Positions 1 to 8,043 are shown, numbered from the stretch's first letter. The stretch is 64,000 nt of DNA from Paracoccaceae bacterium (GCA_027489355.1 JAIXZY010000003.1:99210-163209), one strand, 5' to 3'. A program made the numbers and translations. The notes: generated by a model from the sequence alone, not told the origin.

Positions 1-486
1 GAAGCACTCGGCCAGAGCCTTGTGGTGATCGACGTGCTCCAGGATCTGATGCGCGATGATCAGGTCGAAGCTGTCGTCCGGAAGGTCCAGCGCCTCGATG
101 TCCAGCTTCAGGTCGACCTTCGTGCGCATGAAGTCCGCCGTGACATAGCGCCCGGCCAACCCGCGCAGGATCGGCTCAAACATCGGCTCGGGGGCGAAAT
201 GCAGGACCGACATGTTCTTGCCGATGCCACCCCGCCGGTCGATCCACAGCCTGAAAAGGCGATGCCGCTCGCGCGACCGACACAGCGGGCACAGTCCGTC
301 CAGCCGCGGAGGCTCCCCCACCGGCGCAAACTCGCCCTGATAGCCGCAGACCGGGCAGGTGCGGGTAAACCCGGTCACCATCATGGTCTCGTATTCCCGC
401 AGCCGACGCCGCCGGATGCGCTCCAGCGCCGCCTTGGCAGAGCGCAAGGCCCTCGGGTCCGGCGTGGGGATAAGGTCCTTCGCCAT
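1..486 (-). CDS. Zinc-ribbon class I SAM-dependent methyltransferase, partial
   Basis: The first 162 residues are visible; the C-terminus lies beyond the window start. Two Cys pairs (Cys44/Cys47 and Cys66/Cys69, the second followed by a basic SRERHR stretch) look like a small zinc-binding module. After it comes a Rossmann methyltransferase-like section with an acidic-strand region (KLDIEALDLP) and the motif DLIIAHQILEHV, typical of class I SAM methyltransferases that begin with a zinc ribbon. The substrate cannot be told. The ATG shares bases with the TGA of the upstream lipoprotein gene (TGATG), so translation is probably coupled. This gene is the fourth after sdhA on the same strand. Confidence 0.75.
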   Translation of the reverse strand, partial: MAKDLIPTPDPRALRSAKAALERIRRRRLREYETMMVTGFTRTCPVCGYQGEFAPVGEPPRLDGLCPLCRSRERHRLFRLWIDRRGGIGKNMSVLHFAPEPMFEPILRGLAGRYVTADFMRTKVDLKLDIEALDLPDDSFDLIIAHQILEHVDHHKALAECF

Positions 487-782
487 CACCGCCAGTCCGG
501 TCTTGCGTAAAGCGGCCGACTGGGGGGCTGGCCCGACTTCTGCATCACGCACATCTCGTAAACCGCTGCCGGATCGCGCCCCAGCAGAAAGTCCGAACTG
601 ACGTTCAGCTCAACCTCCGCCGCGCTGCGCCCGCCCGTGCCCACGCCCATCGACACCTCGCCGCGCGGCTGCTTGGCCAGGCGCGCGCGCTCGAAGCACT
701 GGCGCTCGGCCTGCTGGACCGTCATGGGACCGCAGGCCGCCAGCAGCGCCGCACTTGTCAGCATCAGACCGAACCGCCTCAT
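486..782 (-). CDS. Small predicted lipoprotein
   Basis: 98 residues. The N-terminus MRRFGLML followed by a hydrophobic stretch and LLAACG is a lipoprotein signal peptide with the acylated Cys at position 18. The mature part contains a short Cys/Glu-rich helix (QQAERQCFERARLAKQ) and two further Cys, ending in a Pro-rich tail. No known domain is recognised; short lipoproteins of this pattern are common in Rhodobacteraceae. A start four codons upstream (ATG at 794) is possible but would leave a poorer signal peptide. It starts 8 bp after the preceding gene and overlaps the following methyltransferase start, so it looks like part of one transcript behind sdhA. Confidence 0.7.
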   Translation of the reverse strand: MRRFGLMLTSAALLAACGPMTVQQAERQCFERARLAKQPRGEVSMGVGTGGRSAAEVELNVSSDFLLGRDPAAVYEMCVMQKSGQPPSRPLYARPDWR

Positions 783-790
783 CCCGCCCC

Positions 791-1642
791 TCATGCGCCG
801 CACGCCATCGCGGGCGCCTCTGGCCTGATCGTGCCCAGCGGCACCAGCTCGCGCTGGCCCACAGAGCCTCGGCCCGGCGTGAAATCCTCCAGCACCTGCA
901 AGCCGTTGGCCCGGACACGCGAGGCTCGCAGGTGCATCGTCCGCACCCGCTGCCGGCCCAGAGCGAACTTCAGGAACCGCTCGGAATGCAGCCGCTTGCC
1001 CCGCGCGCAATATTCCCCCATCCGGTCCGCCCGTCGACCATAGGCGGACACTCCCTCGGCCCCTTTCACCAGTGCAAAGCGGTCGTTGTGGCCGAACCAC
1101 TGCGACCAGTCCGGCACCAGGACAAAGGACCGATGCGCGCGCGCGAGCATGTCCAGCGGCTCGGCCGCGCTGTCGTGGTACAGAAGATCCGGTCGGGCGA
1201 AGACCACGATGTCGGGCCGGAACCCCTCGGCCAGCAGCGTCGCCCGCTTCAGCGAATGCAGCTGGTGCACCAGGTTTCGGAAGCTGGCGAAGTCGTCGCG
1301 CCAGATGTCCCCGCGCGCCTGCATCTCGGCGATCGGATACAGGTCCAGGCAGGCCCCGGGCTCTTCCAGCTCGACCTGGTCCAGCTGCAGCAGCCGATAC
1401 TCCTCGGGGTCAAGCGCCCCCTCCTCGCCGGACCGGGGGTTGCTGATCCCGGTCTGCCGGAAGAAATGCCCGTAAAGCCGCACCTCCCGCGCGATGGCCC
1501 GCGCCGGAGCGACCAGGTTCGCGGTGATCGAGGGCAAGGTCAGCCGCAGCGCCCGGGTGATGCCGAAGAAGACCAAGGCGATCCGCAGGTCCGCCCTGAC
1601 GCGCCCCTTCCCCGCGATCCCCGTGGCCAGCGCCGTCGCCAT
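791..1642 (-). CDS. Conserved hypothetical protein, glycosyltransferase-like
   Basis: 283 residues; no signal peptide. The segment DLRIALVFFGITRALRLTLPSI near the N-terminus resembles the first strand and loop of a nucleotide-sugar-binding fold. Later come GFRPDIVVFARPDLLY and a GHNDRFALV stretch, which recall uncharacterised glycosyltransferase-like proteins in which RPD and NDR segments contribute to the active site. This is inference from short motifs and not a firm family assignment. The gene begins 7 bp after the stop of the lipoprotein gene downstream of sdhA and is followed 8 bp later by another lipoprotein gene, so it is probably cotranscribed with the sdh genes or with a secondary promoter after them. 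Confidence 0.6.
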   Translation of the reverse strand: MATALATGIAGKGRVRADLRIALVFFGITRALRLTLPSITANLVAPARAIAREVRLYGHFFRQTGISNPRSGEEGALDPEEYRLLQLDQVELEEPGACLDLYPIAEMQARGDIWRDDFASFRNLVHQLHSLKRATLLAEGFRPDIVVFARPDLLYHDSAAEPLDMLARAHRSFVLVPDWSQWFGHNDRFALVKGAEGVSAYGRRADRMGEYCARGKRLHSERFLKFALGRQRVRTMHLRASRVRANGLQVLEDFTPGRGSVGQRELVPLGTIRPEAPAMACGA

Positions 1643-1649
1643 GACCCGG

Positions 1650-1970
1650 TCAGCCCGCCAGCGGCGGCACGCCATTTGCCGCAAAGCAGGATTGCGCTGC
1701 AGGACGCAGCGCGATCTGCCGGATCGTGGCCTTGGTCGAAGTCCCGGCCTCGACCCCCACGTCGCGCGCCAGAAGCTCCAGTTCCTCCTGCGTCGCCGCA
1801 TCCAGGATGCATTTCGTGGCCAGCCGTGCCGGTTCCGCCGGCATGTCGATGTTGACCACCGGGAAGACCACCGAATGCACCGTCCGCTTCAGCGCGGAAT
1901 CGACGAGTTCGGCGGCATCACAGGCGGCCAGCACCAGGCCGGCAAGCAGGGACAGGGCCACGACGCGCAT
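1650..1970 (-). CDS. Predicted lipoprotein following sdhA
   Basis: 106 residues. The start MRVVALSLLAGLVLAACD gives a clear lipobox with Cys17 as the lipid-modified residue. The mature protein is short and helical (AELVDSALKRTVHSVV, then ATQEELELLARDVGVEAG) with two more Cys; no named domain is recognised. It begins 1 bp after the sdhA stop codon, which makes cotranscription very likely. In relatives such as Rhodobacter sphaeroides I recall small uncharacterised genes between sdhA and sdhB, so position and size fit, but a role in succinate dehydrogenase is not shown by the sequence. Confidence 0.7.
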   Translation of the reverse strand: MRVVALSLLAGLVLAACDAAELVDSALKRTVHSVVFPVVNIDMPAEPARLATKCILDAATQEELELLARDVGVEAGTSTKATIRQIALRPAAQSCFAANGVPPLAG

Positions 1971-1971
1971 C

Positions 1972-3774
1972 TCAGAACTTCCTTTCTGCCGGCGCGATCT
2001 TGGACAAAGCGATCCCGCCCTGGGCTTCGGTCGTGAGAGGGTCCGTGTGCACCGCCCGGTAGTCAAGCGTCACCTTGTCCCCGTCCACCCAGGCCAGCGA
2101 ATGTTTGCGCCAGTTGACGTCGTCGCGGTGCGGATGGTCCTCATGCGCATGCGCGCCACGGCTTTCGGTCCGGGCATGGGCGCCATAGATCGTCGCCAAC
2201 GCGTTCGGCATCAGGTTCGTCAGCTCCAGCGTCTCCATCAGGTCGCTGTTCCAGACGAGGCTGCGGTCCGTGACCTTCAGATCGCCCATCTTGCCCGCGA
2301 TGGCCGTCATCTTCTTCTCGCCCGCCGCCAGGGTCTCCTCGGCCCGGAACACCGCCGCATCGGCCTGCATGGTCTTCTGCATCTCCAGCCGCAGCTCGGC
2401 GGTCGGGATCGCGCCCTTGGCATTGCGCAGATCGTCGAAGCGGCCCAAGGTCTTGTCGACCTCGGCCTTGTTGGTCGCCGGGACCGAGGCGCCCCGATCC
2501 ACCACCTGCCCCGCCCGGATCGCCGCAGCGCGGCCAAAGACCACGAGGTCGATCAGGCTGTTCGACCCCAGCCGGTTCGCGCCATGCACCGAAGCACAGC
2601 CCGCCTCGCCCACCGCCATCAGGCCAGGGAACACCGCGTCGGGGTTCTCCTTCGTCGGGTTCAGCACCTCGCCCCAATAGTTCGTCGGGATGCCGCCCAT
2701 GTTGTAGTGCACCGTCGGCAAGACCGGGATCGGCTCCTTGTGCAGGTCCACCCCCGCGAAGATGCGCGCCGACTCGGTAATGCCGGGAAGCCGCGCCTCC
2801 AGCGTCTCGCGCGGCAGGTGGTTCAGGTGCAGGTGGATGTGGTCCGCATTGACCCCCACCCCGCGCCCTTCCCGGATCTCCAGCGTCATGCAGCGGCTGA
2901 CGTAATCGCGCGGCGCCAGGTCCTTGTAGTGCGGCGCATAGCGCTCCATGAACCGCTCGCCCGCGCTGTTGGTCAGGTACCCGCCCTCACCGCGCGCGCC
3001 TTCCGTGATCAGGCAGCCCGAGCCATAGATGCCGGTCGGGTGGAACTGCACGAACTCCATATCCTGCAGCGGCAACCCGGCCCGCGCCACCATCCCGCCG
3101 CCATCCCCGGTGCAGGTATGCGCCGAAGTGGCCGAGAAATAGGCCCGCCCATAGCCACCCGTCGCCAGCACCACCATCTTCGCGTTGAAGACATGGATCG
3201 TGCCGTCGTCCAGCTTCCAGGCCACCACGCCGGTGCAGGCCCCCTCGGTCATGATCAGGTCCAGCGCGAAGTATTCGATATAGAACTCCGCGTTGTTCTT
3301 CAGGCTCTGCCCGTACAGAGTATGCAGGATCGCATGCCCCGTCCGGTCCGCCGCCGCACAGGTCCGCTGAACCGGCGGGCCGTTTCCGAACTCCGTCGTG
3401 TGCCCGCCGAACGGCCGCTGGTAGATCTTGCCCTCTTCGGTGCGGCTGAACGGCACGCCGTAATGCTCCAGCTCGTAGACGGCTTTTGGTGCCTCGCGCG
3501 CCAGGTATTCCATGGCGTCGGTGTCACCCAGCCAGTCCGACCCCTTCACGGTGTCGTACATGTGCCACTGCCAGTGGTCCGGCCCCATGTTCCCCAGCGA
3601 CGCGGCAATCCCGCCCTGCGCCGCCACGGTATGCGACCGCGTCGGAAACACCTTCGTCACGCAGGCCGTGCGCAGCCCCTGCTCGGCCATCCCCAGCGTC
3701 GCGCGCAGACCGGCCCCGCCGGCCCCCACCACCACGACGTCGTAATCATGCGTCTCATACGGATAGGCAGTCAT
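1972..3774 (-). CDS. sdhA: Succinate dehydrogenase flavoprotein subunit
   Basis: 600 residues, the usual SdhA length. It oxidises succinate to fumarate in the TCA cycle as the matrix-side/cytoplasmic FAD subunit of complex II. The FAD-binding GAGGAG lies at residues 18-23 and the FPTRSHT stretch carries His48, which by family alignment should be the covalently flavinylated histidine. The substrate-site stretches [11 protein letters not shown] and [11 protein letters not shown] are intact. Two adjacent ATGs exist (3777 and 3774); an AAGGA box sits 4 and 7 bases before them, favouring 3774. It follows sdhD by 10 bp. sdhB does not follow directly: four unrelated genes fill the remaining window. 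Confidence 0.97.
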   Translation of the reverse strand: MTAYPYETHDYDVVVVGAGGAGLRATLGMAEQGLRTACVTKVFPTRSHTVAAQGGIAASLGNMGPDHWQWHMYDTVKGSDWLGDTDAMEYLAREAPKAVYELEHYGVPFSRTEEGKIYQRPFGGHTTEFGNGPPVQRTCAAADRTGHAILHTLYGQSLKNNAEFYIEYFALDLIMTEGACTGVVAWKLDDGTIHVFNAKMVVLATGGYGRAYFSATSAHTCTGDGGGMVARAGLPLQDMEFVQFHPTGIYGSGCLITEGARGEGGYLTNSAGERFMERYAPHYKDLAPRDYVSRCMTLEIREGRGVGVNADHIHLHLNHLPRETLEARLPGITESARIFAGVDLHKEPIPVLPTVHYNMGGIPTNYWGEVLNPTKENPDAVFPGLMAVGEAGCASVHGANRLGSNSLIDLVVFGRAAAIRAGQVVDRGASVPATNKAEVDKTLGRFDDLRNAKGAIPTAELRLEMQKTMQADAAVFRAEETLAAGEKKMTAIAGKMGDLKVTDRSLVWNSDLMETLELTNLMPNALATIYGAHARTESRGAHAHEDHPHRDDVNWRKHSLAWVDGDKVTLDYRAVHTDPLTTEAQGGIALSKIAPAERKF

Positions 3775-3784
3775 CATCAGGTCC

Positions 3785-4156
3785 TTACAGAGCCATGCGG
3801 GCCAGGGCAAAAAGCCCCGTCGCGGCGATCACCCAGGAAAGCGAGATCACGAAGATGATCAGCATCTTCCGCGTCGTGCCCCGGGCATAGTCCTCGATCA
3901 TCGTCGTGGCACCCATCGCGAAGTGGCGCATCCCCACGACCAGCACCAGGGCGGTCAGGATCGCCGGAAACGGGCTTGCGAAGGTCTCCAGCACCACGTC
4001 ACGCGGTTGGCCCAGCGTCTTGCCGAACACGTAAAGCCAGACCGGCACCAGGAAAGCCAGTCCCACGGCCGAGACGGTCATCGACCAGTGATGTTCGGTC
4101 CCGGCATGGGCTGCTCCGCGGCCCTCGGCCCGTTTGCGGGGGGTCAGATAGCGCAT
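3785..4156 (-). CDS. sdhD: Succinate dehydrogenase membrane anchor subunit D
   Basis: 123 residues with three hydrophobic segments (roughly 28-48, 60-80 and 96-118), as expected for the small membrane anchor that holds SdhAB on the cytoplasmic membrane and helps bind quinone and heme b. The stretch [21 protein letters not shown] and the later [19 protein letters not shown] match the SdhD family of alphaproteobacteria. It lies between sdhC (7 bp upstream) and sdhA (10 bp downstream) in one operon. Confidence 0.92.
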   Translation of the reverse strand: MRYLTPRKRAEGRGAAHAGTEHHWSMTVSAVGLAFLVPVWLYVFGKTLGQPRDVVLETFASPFPAILTALVLVVGMRHFAMGATTMIEDYARGTTRKMLIIFVISLSWVIAATGLFALARMAL

Positions 4157-4163
4157 GGCGTCC

Positions 4164-4556
4164 TCACTGAACCAGAAGAATTGTGATCACGGTCAGCACG
4201 ACCGAGCCGATGATACAGGCCCAACCCAGCTTTTCCGCCGTCGGGATGTCCAGCCCCTTTCCCGCGTCGAAATAAAGATGCCGCAGCCCGGCCAGGTAGT
4301 GGTACCACACCGCCCAGAGCGAGCCCGTGAACACCAGATCGCCGAACCAGCTGGTCGCCACCGCGTTTGCCGTCTGGAAATAGGCCTCTGAGGTCGCCGC
4401 CGCCAGCAGCCACCAGACCCCCAGCAGCGCGCCCGCCACCAGCGCATGCCCAGTGATCCGCGTGAGGATCGACGAGATCGAGGTCATCTGCGGCCGGTAG
4501 TAGGGGCCGATCATGAAAGGAGAGAGGGGCCGTTCGACCCGCTTCGGTTCAGCCAT
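4164..4556 (-). CDS. sdhC: Succinate dehydrogenase cytochrome b556 subunit
   Basis: 130 residues. N-terminal RPLSPFMIGPYYRPQ and SISSILTRITGHAL are the SdhC signature region for quinone binding, and YHYLAGLRHLYFD carries the conserved His-rich heme-ligand segment. Three transmembrane helices are visible. It is the first gene of the sdhCDA cluster, and the promoter region (4557-4769) contains the paired GTGATCAC operators described separately. An AT-rich tract and the operators lie 155-185 bases before the ATG. Confidence 0.95.
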   Translation of the reverse strand: MAEPKRVERPLSPFMIGPYYRPQMTSISSILTRITGHALVAGALLGVWWLLAAATSEAYFQTANAVATSWFGDLVFTGSLWAVWYHYLAGLRHLYFDAGKGLDIPTAEKLGWACIIGSVVLTVITILLVQ

Positions 4557-4710
4557 TGCGGTTCCCTTCGTCGCTGTCCCGACGACCGGATTGCCCCGGC
4601 CCGGTGGCTACGCTTGTTGCCTCCCTGAATAGCGCGGTTTTCCCGACTGTCACGCCCGGAATGCCGCGATTGCAGCATGTTGTCGCTATCAGCACCACAT
4701 TTCGCCGATC

Positions 4711-4741
4711 CGTGATCACAAATTTTCGCCGCGTGATCACA
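4711..4741. promoter_or_regulatory. Paired GTGATCAC operators upstream of sdhC
   Basis: CGTGATCACA occurs at 4711-4720 and again at 4732-4741, so the two 8-bp palindromes GTGATCAC are exactly 21 bp (two helical turns) apart. A degenerate half copy (CAGCACCACA, 4690-4699) sits another 21 bp away. The spacers share GGCGAAA. The gene upstream (mesaconyl-CoA hydratase) ends at 4770 on the same strand, so only sdhC can be the target. The same palindrome with the same spacing is found before sucC. The binding protein is unknown to me. Confidence 0.65.
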
Positions 4742-4769
4742 GAAATTCGCCAAGCCGCCCCTGGGCGAC

Positions 4770-5792
4770 TCAGCGCGGCACCAGCGCCCAGTAGTCCAGA
4801 TCCAGCAGCACCTCGGGCAGGTATTTTCCGTCAGGACCCCGCAGGTCCCCGGCCTTGCCCCGCGTCGCCACCAGCCGCAGCCGCAGCGCCCCGACCGAGG
4901 GGAGAGGGGTATCCGCGCGGTCCAGCACCTCCGACCAGGCCCGCACCGTATCGCCTGCGAAACAGGGGTTGGCATGCGCGCCCGCATTCAGCGCCACGAT
5001 CATCTGCGCGTTCGCCAACCCGTTGAACGACAAGGTCCGCGCCAGCGAAATCACATGCCCCCCATAGATCAGCCGCTTGCCATCCTCGCGCTGGGTGACG
5101 TCGAAATGCACCTTCGCGGTGTTCTGCCACAGCCGCGTCGCCAGCATGTGCTCGGCCTCCTCGACCGTGACCGCGTCGACATGGTCGATCACCTCGCCCA
5201 CCGCGTAATCGCCCCAGCGATGAGCCTCTCCGGCCAACCCGAAGTCATAGCGGCTGAAGTCCAGCCCCTCCGGCACGACCAGCGCCTCGGGAGCGACCGC
5301 CGACGCCAGGGCTGGCACCGCGACCGGGATCTCGACCTCGCGGCGCCGCTTCCGCACCATCACCCAGCGCACATACTCCAGCACCGCCTCGCCGTGCTGG
5401 TTCAACCCGCGGGTCCGCACCCAGACCACCCCGGTCGCCCCGGACGAGGTCTCCTTCAGCCCGATCACCTCGGATTCAGACCGCAGCGTATCCCCCGGCC
5501 AGACCGGCTTGAGCCAACGCCCCTCGGCATAGCCAAGGTTCGCCACCGCGTTCAGGCTGATGTCCGGCACCGTCTTGCCGAAGACCGTGTGGAAGGCCAC
5601 CAGGTCGTCCAGCGGGCTGGCCGCCAACCCCACCGACCGCGCGAACTCGTCCGAGGAATACACCGCCCCCCGCGCCGGATACAGCGCATGGTACAGCGCC
5701 CGCTCGCCCGCACCGACCGTGCGCGGCACCGCATGCCGGATCACCTCGCCCAAGCGGTAATCCTCGAAGAAACGCCCCGGATTCGTCTTCAT
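4770..5792 (-). CDS. mch: Mesaconyl-CoA hydratase (beta-methylmalyl-CoA dehydratase)
   Basis: 340 residues. It interconverts mesaconyl-C1-CoA and (2R,3S)-beta-methylmalyl-CoA in the ethylmalonyl-CoA pathway for acetyl-CoA assimilation. The start MKTNPGRFFEDYRLGEVIRHA and the block VFGKTVPDISLNAVANLGYA agree closely with what I know of the Rhodobacter sphaeroides enzyme, and the protein is built of two MaoC-like hotdog halves (about 1-170 and 190-340; the second contains RLIYGGHVISLAR). The start ATG overlaps the DUF1737 stop by ATGA. Its neighbours nnrU and (3S)-malyl-CoA thioesterase are the same as in R. sphaeroides, supporting the call. Confidence 0.92.
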   Translation of the reverse strand: MKTNPGRFFEDYRLGEVIRHAVPRTVGAGERALYHALYPARGAVYSSDEFARSVGLAASPLDDLVAFHTVFGKTVPDISLNAVANLGYAEGRWLKPVWPGDTLRSESEVIGLKETSSGATGVVWVRTRGLNQHGEAVLEYVRWVMVRKRRREVEIPVAVPALASAVAPEALVVPEGLDFSRYDFGLAGEAHRWGDYAVGEVIDHVDAVTVEEAEHMLATRLWQNTAKVHFDVTQREDGKRLIYGGHVISLARTLSFNGLANAQMIVALNAGAHANPCFAGDTVRAWSEVLDRADTPLPSVGALRLRLVATRGKAGDLRGPDGKYLPEVLLDLDYWALVPR

Positions 5793-5992
5793 TGCTCGCC
5801 CAACTTCACGTCCGGGTGGTAGTCCCCCGCCACCTCCTTCACCACCGCCTGCCCGCAGCGCATCACGCCATTGGCCGCGTCGAAGGCATAGGTCGGCCCG
5901 CCATGCAGCTCCCACCCCTTGTTCAAAGCCGCCGTCACCTTGTGACAGAAGGCTGAGGTGTCATCCGCGCTCAAGAAACGGTAAAGCTTCAT
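5789..5992 (-). CDS. DUF1737 domain protein
   Basis: 67 residues, beginning MKLYRFLSADDTSAFCHKV with AALNKGWELHGGPTYAFD, the pattern of the small DUF1737 family (one alpha/beta unit, function unknown). The stop overlaps the start of mesaconyl-CoA hydratase by four bases (ATGA), which implies coupled translation and a single transcript. A 23-bp inverted repeat lies 17 bases before its start (6009-6031). Confidence 0.85.
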   Translation of the reverse strand: MKLYRFLSADDTSAFCHKVTAALNKGWELHGGPTYAFDAANGVMRCGQAVVKEVAGDYHPDVKLGEQ

Positions 5993-6008
5993 TCCCTCAC
6001 CAAGTCCC

Positions 6009-6031
6009 AGACAATTCGACTAAAATTGTCT
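6009..6031. promoter_or_regulatory. Inverted repeat before the DUF1737-mch operon
   Basis: Arms AGACAATT (6009-6016) and AATTGTCT (6024-6031) are perfect 8-bp inverted repeats around a 7-base centre. This AT-rich palindrome stands out in a GC-rich region, ends 17 bases before the DUF1737 ATG and is well placed as an operator, or as a hairpin in the leader, for the DUF1737-mch genes. The regulator is not known. Confidence 0.45.
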
Positions 6032-6040
6032 TTCTCTTCC

Positions 6041-6083
6041 CCAAATATCCCGCGGGGGGTTTGGGGGGCTGCGCAAGCCCCCC
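6041..6083. repeat. CAAATATCC motif and G/C hairpin between nnrU and DUF1737
   Basis: CCAAATATCC at 6041-6050 is followed by a perfect hairpin GGGGGGCT (6063-6070) / AGCCCCCC (6076-6083) with a 5-base loop. On the minus strand it stands directly behind nnrU, in the position of a transcription terminator, but without a uridine run. Related CAAATA(T/C) motifs occur at 21366, near 37304 and near 39530, always next to a hairpin. Confidence 0.5.
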
Positions 6084-6091
6084 ATCCGACA

Positions 6092-6661
6092 TCAACCCCA
6101 AGGCGGAACGCCTAGCCAGTTGTGGATCATCATCACCACACCCATCACCACCACGGCCCCCACCACGGCGCCGATCTCCTTGCCCAAAGGCGCAGGCTCC
6201 GGCAGCGGCCCCCGCGGCTCGGCGCGGTTGATAAGGATGACGGACACCACCGCCCAGGCAAGGATCCCGCCGAACAGGACGATCGCCGCCAGGTCGCCGT
6301 TGACCAGCAGGTGCGCCACCGCCCAGGTCTTCACCGCCGTCAGCTGCGGGTGCCGGATGACCCGCGTGATCCGCGTCTTCATGCCCGAGGCCGCATAGAG
6401 GTAGAAGGCGAACAACATCAGCAGGTTGTTCGCATGGATCAGGAACCGCGGCGGCTCCCAGACCGGGATGAACTCGGCCGCCGCGATCCCCAGCCAGTCG
6501 CTCCCGCGCCAGCCCCAGACCATCAGCACGATCCCCGCAAGGATCAGCACCGCCATCAGCCCCTTGCCCGGATCGCCCAGCGCCGCCCGAGCGCCAGGGG
6601 CCACACGCTTGAACAGATGCGCGCCCCACCACAGCGCCAGCCCCAACACAATCCACGTCAT
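6092..6661 (-). CDS. NnrU family membrane protein
   Basis: 189 residues with five or six hydrophobic segments. The pattern fits the NnrU family: an early HLFKRVAP, then FLIHANNLLMLFAFYLYAASG and IRHPQLTAVKTWAVAHLLVNGDLAAIVLFGG. NnrU was named from nitrite/NO reductase clusters; related proteins of the isoprenoid-biosynthesis NnrU/isomerase fold also exist, so a catalytic role in the membrane is possible. Here it sits between ethylmalonyl-CoA pathway genes, as I recall from R. sphaeroides, with no denitrification gene nearby. Confidence 0.85.
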   Translation of the reverse strand: MTWIVLGLALWWGAHLFKRVAPGARAALGDPGKGLMAVLILAGIVLMVWGWRGSDWLGIAAAEFIPVWEPPRFLIHANNLLMLFAFYLYAASGMKTRITRVIRHPQLTAVKTWAVAHLLVNGDLAAIVLFGGILAWAVVSVILINRAEPRGPLPEPAPLGKEIGAVVGAVVVMGVVMMIHNWLGVPPWG

Positions 6662-6699
6662 CGAAGGCCTCCAGCCGGTTCACCGGGCGCACCCTGCCC

Positions 6700-7557
6700 C
6701 TAAACCGTCGCCGCTGCAAACGATTGGGCCGCAATCGCCTCGGCCTTGCCGATCAGCGCCTCGGCCGAGGCCACGTGCAGGTTCTCGACGATCTTGCCGT
6801 CGACCACCGCCACGCCTTCCCCCCGCGCCCGCGCCTCGGCATAGGCCGCGATCATCCGCCGGGCCAGCGCCACCTCCTCGTCACTCGGAGCAAAGACTTC
6901 ATTCGCCACCGCCAGCTGCGCCGGGTGGATCAGCGTCTTGCCATCGAACCCCATGTCCCGGCCCTGCTCGCATTCCGCCCGCAGTCCCACCTCGTCCTTG
7001 AAGGCGTTGAACACGCCATCGACGATCACCTTCCCCTCCGCCCGCGCCGCCAGCACGCAGGCGCCAAGCCCCGCCATCAGCGGCAGCCGGTCCGCCCGGA
7101 AACGCGCGCCCAGCTCCTTCGCCAGGTCGTTGGTCCCCATGACCATCCCCTCCAACCGCGGATGCGCCGCGATCGCCCCCGCGTTCAGGCACCCTTTCGG
7201 AGTCTCCAGCATCGCCCAAAGCGGCACCTTCACCCGCCCCGCGATCGCATCCAGATCGGCCGCAGACCCGACCTTCGGCACCAGCACCGCATCCACCCCC
7301 GGATGCCCGCCGAAGGCCGCGAGGTCCCCCTCGACCCAATCGGTCCCCAGCCCATTGACCCGCACGATCCGCGCCCGCCCGCCGTAATCCGCGCCCAGCG
7401 CCGAACTCAGCACTTCCCGCGCCCGGACCTTCTCTTCGGGCGAGACCGCATCCTCCAGATCGAAGATGATCGCATCCGCCGCCAGCTCCCGCGCCTTCTC
7501 CAAGGCCCGCTCCCGCGAGGCAGGGATGTAAAGGACAGACCGATAGGGACGCGCCAC
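6700..7557 (-). CDS. mcl2: (3S)-malyl-CoA thioesterase (Mcl2-type CitE-like protein)
   Basis: 285 residues of the HpcH/HpaI-CitE TIM-barrel family. It hydrolyses (3S)-malyl-CoA to malate in the last step of the ethylmalonyl-CoA pathway. The protein opens with RPYRSVLYIPASRERALEKA and FDLEDAVSPEEK (Mg2+/CoA-binding acid pair), has VPKVGSAADL, MLETPKGCLNAG and VMGTNDLAKELG, and ends with VAVVDGKIVENLH. These, and the short length, fit the thioesterase Mcl2 of R. sphaeroides better than the roughly 318-residue malyl-CoA lyase Mcl1. A CitE-like lyase without thioesterase activity remains possible from sequence alone. An inverted repeat CAATTT...AAATTG (7619-7642) lies in the promoter region. Confidence 0.85.
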   Translation of the reverse strand: MARPYRSVLYIPASRERALEKARELAADAIIFDLEDAVSPEEKVRAREVLSSALGADYGGRARIVRVNGLGTDWVEGDLAAFGGHPGVDAVLVPKVGSAADLDAIAGRVKVPLWAMLETPKGCLNAGAIAAHPRLEGMVMGTNDLAKELGARFRADRLPLMAGLGACVLAARAEGKVIVDGVFNAFKDEVGLRAECEQGRDMGFDGKTLIHPAQLAVANEVFAPSDEEVALARRMIAAYAEARARGEGVAVVDGKIVENLHVASAEALIGKAEAIAAQSFAAATV

Positions 7558-7731
7558 GACTCACCTCCGCGCAACATTCTTGCGCTTGAAAGCACATATC
7601 GGACACAAACGGCAAGCCCAATTTGCCGCGCCGCAGAAATTGCGTAGGCGCAGCACCCGGACGCCCCGTTAATCGCCTGTCAGCCGGATCCCGGCAGCCT
7701 TTCCGCATCCCAACGCCAGAAAGCCAAGCCC

Positions 7732-8043
7732 ATGCCCCAGCAGCTTCTCGCCCTCTCTTTCGGCCTCGCCGCCGTCCTCGCCGCCACCCAGATCGCCCAT
7801 TCCGCCCCGCAATGCGACACCCGTGAGACCGTCATCGCCCTCCTCGCTGACCGCTACAACGAGACCCGCCGCGCCATCGGCATCGCCGGCCAGTCCGCCG
7901 TGATGGAGCTCTTCGCCTCGGACGCGACCGGCACCTGGTCGATCACGATGACGCTGCCCGACGGCCGCATGTGCCTGATGGCCTCGGGTGCCAATTACGA
8001 GACCGTCACCGAAGATCTGCCCGCCCGGGGCGACCCGGCGTAA
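7732..8043 (+). CDS. Small secreted hypothetical protein
   Basis: 103 residues. MPQQLLALSFGLAAVLAATQIAHSA looks like a Sec signal peptide with cleavage near residue 25. The mature part has two Cys (in QCDTRE and RMCLM) that could form a disulfide, and a MELFASDATGTWSITMTLPDGRMCL block. Similar short proteins with a WT(I/M)xxTxPxGxxCL stretch are common in Rhodobacteraceae but have no assigned function. The 3' end overlaps the opposing Ada-domain gene by 49 bases. Confidence 0.75.
   Translation: MPQQLLALSFGLAAVLAATQIAHSAPQCDTRETVIALLADRYNETRRAIGIAGQSAVMELFASDATGTWSITMTLPDGRMCLMASGANYETVTEDLPARGDPA

Noticed and set aside
1726..3858. A very long plus-strand open frame (over 700 codons) opposite sdhA
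   Set aside because: It is a shadow of sdhA produced by high GC and codon bias; its translation is Arg/His/Pro-rich with no domain, whereas sdhA is unmistakable on the other strand.
4182..4191. TGTGATCACG inside the 3' end of sdhC
   Set aside because: It matches the operator core but lies in coding sequence, with no partner at 21 bp; the bases are explained by the codons for the C-terminus.
1972..4556. Loss of sdhB as a broken succinate dehydrogenase operon
   Set aside because: The window ends before the region where sdhB may lie; in relatives other genes stand between sdhA and sdhB, so absence here is not evidence of loss.
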